Positions 33,482-45,056 of a stretch of DNA of 64,000 nt are shown piece by piece. Numbering within the stretch: position 1 is the first letter of the stretch; each line of letters opens with the position of its first letter. The notes under the pieces are model-generated. The model had not been told where the DNA came from and made no database searches. It worked only from the letters and a program-made list of their open reading frames with translations. Origin of the DNA: Nepenthes gracilis (Eukaryota; Streptophyta; Magnoliopsida; Caryophyllales; Nepenthaceae); assembly GCA_033239525.1 (NCBI GenBank), contig BSYO01000022.1:13092923-13156922 (forward strand), written 5' to 3'. Both the position numbers and the translations under genes were made by a program.

Positions 33482-36400
33482 TGTCACGTTCCAAAACCCA
33501 ATCTCAATTTCCATTATAAATAATTATTCAATTAACAATCTAATTATTCATTTAATATCGAATATGCAATACTACTACCCAAATTTAACCCGTCCTCTAG
33601 CTCTCGCTTCTCTCTACTTTCAAATTTCGTTTTGAAATTTGACCGCGTCTTTCTGGGCGCTCCTTCTCAAGGCCGGGCGGCGCCGGAGCGGCCACGGCCG
33701 GTCTCCTGGTTGCTCCGCCCGGTTGCCTCCCGTTTCTCCTTCTCTTCTCTTGCTCTCTACGTTTCCGGTCCTCTGGATCGGCTTCGCCGTCATCCATTGA
33801 GGCCTCGGCCGTGGATGTGAGCTCGTTTTTGCTGAATCAGATTGGGATGAAGGCTCATGCCGGTTGCCCTGGTGTAGCTTTTTCGGGTAAGAGCTGACTG
33901 GGGTTTCTGTTGATGCCATGATCGCATCTGATGAGGTTGTTTCCGATTGGAGTTTTGCTCTTTCTGGGACTTTTCTCGTGTTCGTTTCTCTTTTCAACTT
34001 CGAATCTCGATTTATTAGGGTTTCTCGCCTCCGGATTTGCCTGGGATTCTATCCTATGGCTGCTGAGGCCGAGAGCCCTATCTCTGGCTTCCTTGCGGAA
34101 GCTTTGGCTATGTGTTATCTGGTTTATGCTACGATTCTTGATTTCGGGAGCAGCTGTCCGAAATTAATGCCCTTGTGTTGCTCGCTGGATATGTCGCTGA
34201 CGAACTGTCCTGTGCCCGGGTCCTGAAGCCTCTCTGCCTGTGAGTTCCTTCCTGTTGGATGGGTTGGGGGGAGCCCATTTTGCTCTGGGCTGGGAATTAT
34301 AGACTGGAGTGCTGAAGCGCTGGGAGTGGCCTGGTTTGGACGCTGGTAATCCTTCTGAGGCGGTCGGCTTGAATTGGTCTTTGCCATTTCCTATCAGATA
34401 GCGTGAATGATAAGTGATGGCATTCACTGCGTTTTCAAACCGCAGGGTCCTGATTTGCTGGCTCTGATGTTGCTCAGCCTATGTTTCCTTCCAGTTGGTT
34501 GGTGTGGGGGTACCAATGCATCTGGCTTGGGGATATTTGGTTGTGGTGCTGATGAGTAGGTCCAGGATTTGTTTGGTTGAAAGAAATTGGTTGGATTGTT
34601 GGTTGATAGTCCTTCTTGGTCTGACCACTGCTGCTGGTATGATTGCTTAGCTCGGGCAGTGGTTCTTGCTGAGAGTGCTCTCATGTGCCTATGCTGTTGC
34701 AATGAGATTGTGGTCGCTGTAGTTGATGGCTTTGATTGCACTGAATTAAGGCTCGCTGCAATGTTCTGCAGCTGCCTCCTCTGGCTTTTTCTTGGTTTCT
34801 ATTGCTGAGACCAGAATTGGATTGAGGGATTAGGGGTTAATCTACTGTCTCGATGCTTAATTCTACAATTTTTGTTTGCTGATTTTGCGGGTGCTGGTGC
34901 TGGCCATGCCCTGCGATAGGGTGTCACTAAGCTGCAGTATGAAGGTGCCTTCTTCTGCTTGTCAACGGTTGTTGAAGGCTGCTGTCAACTGTCCGGTGAT
35001 GCTGGCTTTGATGAGGATCAGCCATTCTGTTCCTTCGTGTTGGTAGGGTTGGGGGTTGCCCGTGCAATGGTTTTGAACTTTTGGCTGATGTTTGAAGAGC
35101 TGGCGTGGACCTGTTGGCTGCAAAAGACCTATGGTGGAGGAGACCCTTCTGCTTGTAGCCTTTATGTGGAGCATGTCTCTTGGACTGCTGTTGCCTGGTG
35201 AATGCTGCCAGTTTCATCAGTAGTTGGATTGATAAATCTACTGGCATATCGTGTTGGTGTTGGGGCTGAATCTTCCATGTAGGTGCCCAGTGTTGACGGA
35301 GTTTGCAGCAAACGGCTTTGCTGCTTGTAGCTGAGACTCTTGTAGTGGTGCTGAAGCTGTCGAAGTTGAACACATGAGCAGGTGTTCTGCTGTCGTTGAA
35401 AGCATGGTTGTTGATTCCTTGCCTATGCTGATTCAGGGTGTTTTCATTGCTGCCGGCATGATGGATGGCTGTTTGGTGTTGTTTCTCCTGGTGTGTGTTT
35501 CTAGGAACATTTGATGTTGCTGAGCTGTTGGAGTTGTGGTACTGCTGCTCCAGGCTGGATTTTGGCTGCTCTGGCCAACTATTGAGTAGTTAATTTTGAT
35601 ATTTGGCTGCTGAGTTGGCTGAAGCTATAGCTGAAGTTGCCGATCCAGTGATGGCTTCCTGAGTGTGGTCTTTTTGCTGATATGGAGGTGTGCCGACACA
35701 TCCTTCGTCGAAGACTTGTTTTTCTAAAATGGACAGACTTCATATTTGACCGATTTTGTTGAGTGTATACCCCTAGGGGGTTTTGCTCTTGTTTCATCAT
35801 TTTGATATCTTCTGTTGTACTCAGCGGCTTGGGAATGCCCTAGCTTTTATCTTTTATCTCCCTGTTAAAATACTTAGAGATAAAGTATTGATTGTATATA
35901 TTTTTTCTTCTATTAATCCAAAATACTTACTTAGCAAAAAAAAAAATATTCATTTAATATCATAATTAATTGTTCAATTATCTATGGATATGAATTTTAT
36001 ATCGACATTTCGATCGACCAAAATAAAATAATATAAATATACATAGGATTCAAAATATGTTTTGTTTCATGTGGCTCCGATACTGACCCAACCGAGATAT
36101 CGAATTTTACGTAAGGAATTATGCTTGATCAAAACAAAATTAGAATATACAATCTGTTGAAATAAAAATCATTAACCATTTTTGACAGCTAATAATCCAA
36201 CAATTGGACGAACCTACAACCTGACATCACGAACCATATTAAACATAACTACATCTGTGAACTCGTAATATCTTATATACATAAAAATTGTCTGAATAAC
36301 ATAAACATATTAACTATTGTCCGAAAACTAAATGCAACATTGAACATCTTATAATTAGAATTCTAATTCTTTTGCACGGCTCATCCTTCAGTCCTGATCG

Positions 36401-38038
36401 TCCTATAAGTATTCGAGCATCTCATCTAAAGAGGTTAGGAAAACAGAAGTAATGAGTGATTCAAAAACTTAGCAAGGCATATAATTTGCAGTTAACAAAC
36501 ACAATTTGCATTAAAAATATGTCAGAAGAAATAATAGAATCTGATACAATGACATGAATTTCAGATTTTATCTTTTTAGTACTTAGCCAAATGCCGTGTA
36601 AATTCATACTCAAATATAAATTTTCCTATAGACTAACGGTTAATTGGCCCGCACTGACTAAGAAAGTAGATAATCGAAACTCAGGTTATATTTATTTTTA
36701 CACAATCAAAGGCCAAATACTATTATTTAAAACCCATAGGTGGGTCATTATATATATAACCCTATAGATGGGGTTGAACGCCACTTTCACCTATGGATAA
36801 TTGGTTCAAATTTCGATTACCATTATAACATACTAATATATGTTATAATATACTACTCGTTGAATTATAATCATGGTCCAATGTATATGCTTATAAAAGC
36901 TCTATATTTTTCTTTATATTTCATCATATTTCATAATTTTTTCATTGTTGAGAATTTGCTCATAATTTTTTATATAATTGTAGAGTTTTCTCATCAAATT
37001 CTATAATTTTTTATCATGTAATACTTCTACTTTTTGTAGAAATTTAGCAATGATGTATTTTAACACATGGAATGCTAAATTAGTATGGTAGTGTAGAAAA
37101 TTTAACATAGTGTAGAAAATCAGCAAATGTAAAAGATTTTACTGAATTTTAGAATATGCAGAGCAATTTATATAAATATCTAGCACATAGAAGACTTATG
37201 CTTAACAGTTTAAAACATGCAGAACCTCATGTACAAATTCGAGGCATGTAAGAGTCATTAAATTCATAAATTCAGACATACAAGATAAAATAATGTAAAA
37301 TTTAGCTGATACAAACAATATATATATATATTTGAACATGAAATTCATGCATAATTGCAGAGAAATTAATAAAATTTCACGTGCATATTAAACATAAATA
37401 TCAAATCTTTGAAATTATATCATGCACGAATATTTAAAACAAGAAATACTTAGAGAATTGGAGAAAGAACAGCAACAATAGGATAAAGGCTTGGAATGTG
37501 CTTACATTGACTCCAAATTACCAAAATTTTAGCTTCAATTCACTTGAATTGAGCTTCCTTGGCTTCCTCTCTCTCATTCTTTCTTTTCTGCTCATTTCAT
37601 TCTCTCTCATCTTTCAAATTCTGCTAAAAACATGATAAAAAATTAACAAGATGCTCTATTTATATTGAAGTGGCACTCAAACACTGGTCAAGCACGTGTC
37701 AGGCATATGTCAGTCACCACGGCTAAATATTTTGACGCATAAGCGCCGCCTCGGACACAGTTCAAGCACGGGTATTTTGCCTCTGTACGCTCAAACTTCT
37801 CTTGGGCGTGCATCGAGCGTGAGCTTTTGCTATTGTATGCTCAGGCGCCGATCAAGTGTCTCTTTGGTGTGGTCATTCTGCCTTTCCACACACGGGCACA
37901 CGGGCGCACGCCTGGCACCAATTGGGCATCCATTAACTTAATGTGACCTAGTCTAAATTTGACTTCTAACACAATTTTCTTCATCCTTTGACCTCAATTT
38001 TAATTATATTATAATACAATTCAAACTCAGGTCTTACA
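33482..38038 (-). mobile_element. Solo LTR (about 2.15 kb) split by a LINE-like insertion
   Basis: It begins TGTCACGTTCC and ends GGTCTTACA, with TG...CA termini. The 5-base flanks are AGTGT (33477-33481) and AGTAT (38039-38043), a target duplication with one mismatch. The terminal layout resembles the LTR at 55365-58957. Its two parts, 33482-33559 and 35962-38038, are separated by the element at 33560-35946. Orientation is inferred from the related LTR next to minus-strand pol at 58957 and is not certain. The 37500-37990 part has a CT-rich and GC-richer stretch; no coding sequence was found. Confidence 0.75.
33560..35946 (+). mobile_element. LINE-like non-coding retroelement copy B (inserted in solo LTR)
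   Basis: A 2.39-kb unit ends in poly(A) preceded by TCCAAAATACTTACTTAGC. It is flanked by a perfect 15-base target duplication TATTCATTTAATATC (33545-33559 and 35947-35961). The first 650 bases after 33600 match 63490-64000 (CTCTCGCTTCTCTC, GGCCGGGCGGCGCCG, ATGCCGGTTGCCCTGG). No frame encodes a recognisable ORF1, endonuclease or reverse transcriptase, so it must be mobilised in trans. GC content is higher than in its flanks. The many 60-150 codon frames on both strands are not conserved. Confidence 0.9.
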
Positions 38039-38043
38039 AGTAT

Positions 38044-39271
38044 TCTATTAGTTGATTTTGCCATCAACCTCATGTCTTGTCCTATTCGGGCTTTTGTGTC
38101 ATTTTTTGTCACTGTTATCTTTATCATCCTTCATCATGACCATGCTCTTTTGATTGTTGTAGCCATATGATTCAGTCTTGAGGCATCCAAAACCAAATAA
38201 CTTTTGAGTTTTTAGATTGAACATTAATTGGGAGATTAGCTGAACCTAGACAATCTGTCCACGGGAGACTCTTGATCTCGCAATCACTATTATCTGAGAC
38301 CAATAATTTATTTGAGGGACAAAAAATAGGAATGTCAAGGTGAGATTTGATGTGTAATGACATACGTATATGGAAGTGTAAATAGCAAGAAGAGAGAGAC
38401 TTTCAATGTATTGATTAAGGCTTTCATATATGTTTGGAAAATCTAGTTGGGTTACAACAATAATTTATCCTTTATTAAAGGGCTTGGTATTTTAATGTTA
38501 TTAATATGGAAATGAATATTAGTTTATATTATTCAACATTGTACAAGGAACTCCTTAGTCAAACCATAAATGCATCATCAATAAAAGTAGAGAACAATAT
38601 CTAAGTGCCTTCCAGATTGGTCTATCTTTTGGATCTTTTTTTTTTTTTAAGGCATCACATCTCCTCCCCCACCGTAAATGACTAAATGAATTTAGTAGCA
38701 CATATCTACTTAAAGTGTGATCTCACTGTTCTAATTTGAACAAGATTGGACTTGGTCTCTAATAAAAGGTTTTGAAGTTGAAAATAGAGCCTTTGATTGA
38801 AAAAATATATATGGTTTGCCCTTTGGCTTGCATCACTATATTAATCTTTGCCAACTTTAACCTTAGGCAAGTGCTTCACATATCGTTCCTTGTGAGTTTA
38901 ATGTCACAATTCATACTTACACGAGTTGTCTTGTGCGGCATAACCAGGAATCCTTATTCATATTAGTAAAGCACGACATGAAGTGATTGACATCAATGTT
39001 ACCGCATCTGGGGCCAACAAACAAAGGAAAAATGTAACCAATCCTTCTTAGCCATGCATGTATAAGGTGGAAACACCACTGTCTTCCATATGTGACACAA
39101 TTAAATGTGCTTTTCTTGAAACACTATGCAAGTAGGCTCTCTTTTCTTGATATGGTCATAACATATGTTCAGCATTATAAATCATCAATGAGATTATTTT
39201 AGTAAAAAGGAAACAACTAAAATAATGTGAAATCATATAAATTGATATATCAATGTATATTTTATTTGTAG
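38044..39271. other. Unassigned DNA between solo LTR and LHT remnant
   Basis: AT-rich DNA with a poly(T) run near 38637-38649. No gene recognised. Confidence 0.6.
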
Positions 39272-39795
39272 ATACAACTACTTGCTTGAGTTGAAAATGC
39301 TTTCATATTGGGTATTGGATGTTTGGCAACATTGTTGGGGACAACATCCTTCTCTCGGAGAAACTTACTTGGCTAGTTACCATGGCTAGCGTGTTTGTCG
39401 TTATCCACGTCATTGGAATTTATCAGGTAATTTAATACGTAATGTAACAATGGAATATCTTCCATTCAGCGATATTAATTATTATAGTTCTTCGTGTCTA
39501 ATGATGTTGGTTTATGCAATGCTAATGTTTGAAATATTAGAAGTCGTGTTGGTTAAGAAGTTGAATTTTAGGCCCTCTAGAATCCTTCGATTTGTTACTA
39601 GTAACATAGATGTCGGTAAGCAAAATTTTCATGGAGGTTGTTTTCTTTTTTGGTGTTTTTGGGCAGCTTCATCTCCCTTTTGCAGTTTTACTCCATTGTT
39701 TGAGAGATTTGGCTTGGTAGTATGTTGGGGAACAATTATGGAAGCCTTACTTTATCAAGTTACATTTTGTAAAGTTGAATTTTATTCCATGTAGT
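39272..39795 (+). pseudogene. LHT-type amino-acid transporter fragment (lysine/histidine transporter family)
   Basis: LHT proteins are plasma-membrane amino-acid/proton symporters of the AAAP family with about 11 membrane helices. One exon-like segment (39272-39426) follows TTTGTAG and ends at CAG/GTAATTT; from 39301 it reads FHIGYWMFGNIVGDNILLSE and then VFVVIHVIGIYQ. The next (about 39510-39615) contains VYAMLMFEILEVVLVKKLNF and RPSRILRFVT, a hallmark of this family. The reading then breaks: the expected TFPFFG region appears only in another frame near 39645. Upstream helices and a proper second acceptor are missing. Only two helices' worth of sequence remain, so this is a gene relic. Confidence 0.75.
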
Positions 39796-40072
39796 GCCTG
39801 TCCTTTTCGTGCTATTGCCTTGATGGTTTCTGGGTTTATTTAGAATAAGAGAAGGTTTTGGCATTTACAGAGGTGATGTAAAATTTATTCTTTATAATTC
39901 CTTTTGTTTTATGGTATTGTCGGTTAACTTATATATGGTTTTAGAGTTTTCTAGTGGTTCATATAGTTTTAGCATGGCCCTGTTTTAGGGCTCCCCAGGG
40001 TAGATCCATGAGACTATTAAACCTGTTCAATGTATAATTTAAGTCTCTATGCTCTGTTTTCTACTATCAATT
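39796..40072. other. Spacer after LHT remnant
   Basis: T-rich sequence without a recognised feature; possibly further decayed LHT sequence. Confidence 0.4.
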
Positions 40073-41539
40073 TGTCACATCCTCAATACAAAATATGCAG
40101 GTCAATAAATAAAATCCACAATATAGAATCCAATAAATACATTACTAATGACAAGACCCAGCCCGAGCGTGACAATCCATACATACATAGGACCCCACAC
40201 AATACAATTCGTACAGGATCTTATTGGATATAAATCTGGATAATATAATATATGACCTATTATTCATAAGTCGTAAAGGGAGATATCTAACAAAACAACC
40301 ATTCATCTACATAACATAAATATCCTATATTTCTCAATATAGAGGCAATGGCCCACAATTGGCCAAACCTAAGAACAGATACACCTCTAAGATCAAAAGC
40401 CTACTCATCAAGAAAACAATGTCGCGTCAGATCGAGTCCTTACTCCTATAATCGTATCCAAATAACTAGTCTGAAGGGATAAAATATAAAAACGTGAGCC
40501 TCAAATCCAATAAGTATCACTGTATATATAAAATAATACATATAAATTTGAGAAAATGGATATCACATCACAATTATGTAAAACAAATCTCAAGGTTCGT
40601 AAAATTCCTAAAGACCGTGGTATAGTCTTGCACTAAGTCATTGTTCGTATTAAATCATCCCTCAATGACATAATTATTTTAAATCATGATCTAGTCAAAT
40701 CTCATAGATGATATCATATCGTATCATAGCATATCGTGATTCGAGGTCATATTGTATAAGCCGTAATCGTCACCACATCAGCGTGAGACACATACCATTA
40801 TCCGGATCCAAATTTCATAATCTCATATATAGAAATCAAACGAAAACGTGTTCAGGGTTTAACACAGATCCATACGTATAAGACATTCCTATTGCCCAAT
40901 GCGTGGGCCAATCCGCATATCTTAAATCATATTCTAATGCAAATCTAAGAAAGAATACAAAGCATGTACAAAATCAGAGAGCTAAAGATTATTAAACCAA
41001 TTTGAGGGAGGGTTACACAAGTCCGATAACCTTAGTTATATCGGCTGCGTTTTAAGCCGGCAGTTTGAGGCCATCTATGTACATTGTCTCCCATAGAGTC
41101 GGACTTTGCTCGCTATATTTTGCCATTCGTGACTTTGGGTGCAATCTTACATTTAGTTATATATTAGGATGTCTGAATATATAAATTTTTGTTAATTTCT
41201 TACAATGATTTTTATTTAAAATACACAGTGGGGTAGGTCAACTATAATACACCTCAACCTTATTGCCGGCGAAACGGAGACAACATATCATATACATTCC
41301 CATTAGGATTAAGCCTCCCTCTCAGGAGAGGTACCAAATGCCACATATCTCAGGTCACATATGTTGACCCCTTGGGTCTTGGACCACCATCGTCCACATA
41401 GTGACCTTGCCCCCGGCAGCATGCCTGTGGACTGATATAAGGTTTGGTTACTGGTTCTGTAACATACTGATATACAAATATATAAATATATCGTTCTGGG
41501 TTTCCATAAATAACAAAACTAATACATCGTGAGGCAAAA
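40073..41539 (-). repeat. LTR-like fragment, same family as 1-720
   Basis: Begins TGTCACATCCTC, comparable to the TGTCACGTTCC terminus at 33482 and TGTGACGTCCC at 55365. From 40770 it aligns with 1-720. It is truncated near 41540 where LINE sequence starts. Orientation is inferred from the related LTR at 55365-58957. Confidence 0.6.
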
Positions 41540-42021
41540 TCAATAGAAAGAAAGAACTACATCATCGATGTCTAACACAATCTAGAGGCAGGTTCCATCT
41601 AACCATGATGGATTTGCTACCACTGTCTTTACTAAAGGTACATATTTCCAGCTTGTTTCGTACTATGGGCCAGATCATATCAACTAGCTAAATCACGGTT
41701 TTAGGCAGAGATTTGTTGAAAGTTTTTTCATTGCTCTCCCTCCAGATAAAATACACTGTGGTCGCGGTTCAGTGCTGATCAATGGCCTTCCATTACAAAT
41801 AATAATTGTGCAATTCTAATGGGGCAGCTTTTGGGTGCTGGAACATGGGTTAGTGAACCACAACATGGTATATATCTAGAGGGTTCTGTAGCTCATTAGG
41901 GCACACCTGCACCTCATATTTCCCTTGGGCTGGGGCTGCCATTTGTTAAGGAGAAGCCACTTAAATCAATTTTGAAAAAACCTAAGGGGCCTAAAAGGAA
42001 AACTTCCTTTTCTGTCAATTC

Positions 42022-43455
42022 TCATGATTAGTATTATATGTTGGAATGTTCGTGGGTTTAATGGCCGAATTAAAGCTGAAGAGGTTAGACAATTTATTTT
42101 TTTCTTTGCGCTTCTGCATTGTTGGACTTGTAGAGACAAAAGTTAGAGAGCATAATACTGTGCAGATGATTAAGAAACTAACGCCTAACTGGAAATGGGA
42201 TATGAACGATTCACCAACATCTATTCGTAGGATATGGATTGGATGGGATATAGGAATCGTAGACCTGGATATCCTATCAAAAGAGGACCAAGTTATTCAT
42301 TGTAAAGCCTGCAACATAGTTGATCACAAAGTTTTCTATATTTCCTTTATATACGGGTCAAATTCTGAGATTGAGCGATGGACCCTTTGGGATAGCCTCC
42401 GAATGTTAAGTCATTAGGTACTTCGGATGCTGTGATCTGCCATGGGAGATTTCAATCAATTATATTGCCTTCGGAAGGCTTGGTGGTAGTTGGCATGCTA
42501 AGAGCTCTATGGATTTAGATCAATGTTTCACGGATTGTGATCTACATGATTTAAGTTATGATGGCGCATTCTATACTTGGAATGATGGTAGAGATGTAAT
42601 CGTTATATTTACAAAAAATAGGACAGAGTTGTAGTTAATGGCTCTTAGCTATCAAAGTTCGAAGCTTTTAAAGCTTCCTTTCTTCCGGTGAGAATCTCTG
42701 ATCATTCTCCTTGCGTCCTATCCCCGATGAGCACGGATCGGTCTAGGAAAGGTATATTTTGATTTAATAATTTTCTCACCAAGCATCCACAGTTCTCTCA
42801 TATTGTTCGAGAGGCATGGCAGGGAAGGATGCAAGGCGTTCCCATGTACCAAATTATTGCTAAACTGAGGATTGCTTGTGGACTTCTAAAAAATGTAAAT
42901 GATTGAGTTGGAAATGTTTCGGAGGAGGTCGTTCGAGCTCGAAAAGCATTAGAAGATTGTCAAAAGGAATCCTTCTGTCATCCTAATCGAGCAGTAGCCG
43001 ATGAGGAAGAGAAATGCAAATCTACTTATCGCCATGTCTTTGGATAGGAATTTGATTTTATTCAACAGAAGGCAAAAATCAATTGGCTCCAGGAGGGGGA
43101 CCAGTGCACTAAGTTCTTCCATTCAGTTGTCGGGAACTGCAATTGTAATAGGATCCTTTCCTTGATTAAAGAGGACAGCACCACTACTAGCAGCCTAGAG
43201 GATCTCCAGCAATTGATAGTCAACTATTTTACGTGAATCCTAGGATCCGGATGTACTGAAAAATCCTTTGATAACGAAAGCTCTGACCATTTATGCTGCA
43301 CACTATTCCTGATAATCTCTGAGATCCTCTATGCTGCCCTGTGAGTGTTGAGGAGGTTTGTCATTCTTTGTTCTCTATTGGTGATTGCAAAGCACCTGGT
43401 CCAGATGGGTTCTCGTCGAAGTTTTAAGAAACAGCCATGGCAGCACATTATATAC
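42022..43455 (+). pseudogene. LINE ORF2 endonuclease and RT start, broken
   Basis: The apurinic/apyrimidinic-type endonuclease begins SIICWNVRGFNG. It continues, after a frameshift near 42110, with VGLVETKVREHN, RRIWIGWDIG, ISFIYGSN, then degraded blocks SSMDLDQCF, YDGAFYTWNDG and ISDHSPC. The linker leads to WLQEGDQCTKFFHS and the first RT block CKAPGPDGFSSKF, after which homology stops. Many stops are present. Confidence 0.85.
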
Positions 43456-43469
43456 AACAAAAAATGTAA

Positions 43470-45050
43470 GTCGAAGAGAGTAAGCTCTTATATTCTTTCC
43501 ACACTATTTGAGAGTTGTCTAGTTGATGTTTGTTTCCCAATTGTTGTTTGGACAACTAACCCTAGCATATCTACACATCAATCTCCAAACTCCGAAGGAA
43601 AATGGGCAACGGAAGAACATGTGATCGTGACTTTTCGTAGCATTGTTGCAGAGAACACACATTTGGTTGGTTTATGATGCTTTTGGTACGGTCTGTGTTT
43701 AACTATTTTTGGATGGTCAACTAGAGAGTGAAATCATGTGCTGGGATATGTGTAGTACCCTACACTAGTTTTGCCATACCACTTTATCTTTCGCTCTTGG
43801 AAAACTTTTGATACAAATTTTATGGTGAATAAACCATTTTGGCTACCCATCCACCTAATCTCGTCTTTTTTGCAAAATGTTTGGAGAATAAGCATATTCA
43901 CAACAATACTAGCCACATCTACGTCATACTCGTTTGACCACTTTCACGACCCATTATGAATGATTTTCAAAGAATGCTAATTATCAGTTCAAAGAAAAGT
44001 TCCAACACTGTCTCTAATATCGTAATGGGCTATGATTTAGATACTCAAACGGAGCTTCATAATCTTCTTTCAGCTTTGAGGTGCAGTTTCAGGTACTTTA
44101 ATTGTCTAGATATATCGATCTTTGATTCGATGTGTGTATCCACAAAGACCACACTGAATAAGTATCTTACCCAAAAAAAAAGAAATATCATTAGCGATGA
44201 CTCTCAAAAAAAGCCAAGCTATTAATGCCTTGTTTGAAACAAAATGGTTTCTTATACCCAATCCTCCTCCATGAGAGTAAACATCTTCCCATGCAACTTT
44301 TGCTAAAGGTTTGCCACCAATGGAGTCATGCCATAGAAATTGCTGGGTATAACTCTACCTTCGTCAACACAGCTTTTGGAAGTATGAAAATCGAAGCCCA
44401 ATATATTTGAATTGTAGAGAGAATGGAAGAGATGAGTTGGAGGCGGCCAGCAAAAGAGGACACCTGCTTTATTACTTTATCCAAGAGTGGTTAGCAATCA
44501 TTCACCGAGTGTCCTGTAGTGATAAGAGAGACAGCCAAATACCTTACCGAAAGTTTTCCATGTTGATTGCCCATAATGTCCATGACTTCCTTTGCAATGA
44601 TTTCATCACTGGTACAAATAAACATTTCACTCTTATCCCGGTTAGCTGATAGCCCCAAAAGCATCTGGAATTCCTTTGAACAACTATGAAGTTGCCTCAC
44701 TGAGTTGGCATCTACTTTGGAGAAAAGATCTTTTGCAAAGTCAAGCATTATAGTACGGGGATGGTCACATTTTCAATGGTAATGAAAAGTGCCATTTCGA
44801 TGTGCTGTCATTTCGATAATACCATTAAGAACCTCTATAACAAGCACGAAAAAGTACGACGATAAAGCATCACCTTGGTGAAGTCCCTTCGCACCTTTGA
44901 AGAACCCAATTGATCATGTATTGACAGATCCAATTGACCATCATAAGTTGAAATCCCATCAGCTCCAATGTAGCAATAAGAATGTCCGATTGTTTTGAGT
45001 CATATACTTTCATTGGATCCACTTTCATAGCACATCTTGGTACTTTGGAA
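43470..45050 (-). pseudogene. LINE ORF2 RT palm to zf-RVT, inverted and broken
   Basis: The minus strand reads CAMKVDPMKVYDSKQ (RT palm) near 45030, LLGLSANRDKSEMF and GKLSVRYLAVSLIT at 44750-44500, and the C-terminal zf-RVT block IRWMGSQNGLFTIKFVSKVF at 43900-43800. The order is correct for one LINE read leftwards, but it is opposite to the adjoining endonuclease half. Confidence 0.82.
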
Positions 45051-45056
45051 AGAAAA

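Larger units (their letters stand above)
41540..45056 (+). mobile_element. LINE (L1-type) with inverted 3' half
   Basis: 41540-43455 carries the end of ORF1-like sequence, the endonuclease and the beginning of reverse transcriptase on the plus strand. 43470-45050 carries the RT palm, thumb and zf-RVT regions on the minus strand. About 100 residues of RT between the two halves are missing. The segment around 41952-42040 matches 61262-61340 of a second LINE in this window (AAATCAATTTT, then CTAAGGGGCCTAAAAG). Outer ends are approximate because no clear target duplication was seen. Confidence 0.82.

Noticed and set aside
33918..35373. Many 60-150 codon frames on both strands
   Set aside because: They lie in a non-coding retroelement copy; no recognised domain and no shared frame with the copy at 63476-64000.
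38772..38966. Additional LHT exons upstream of the transporter relic
   Set aside because: The hydrophobic 64-codon frame does not match any LHT helix I can recognise.
41540..45056. Twin-priming inversion of a LINE
   Set aside because: Twin priming places the inverted 5' part before the sense 3' part. Here the order on either strand does not fit.
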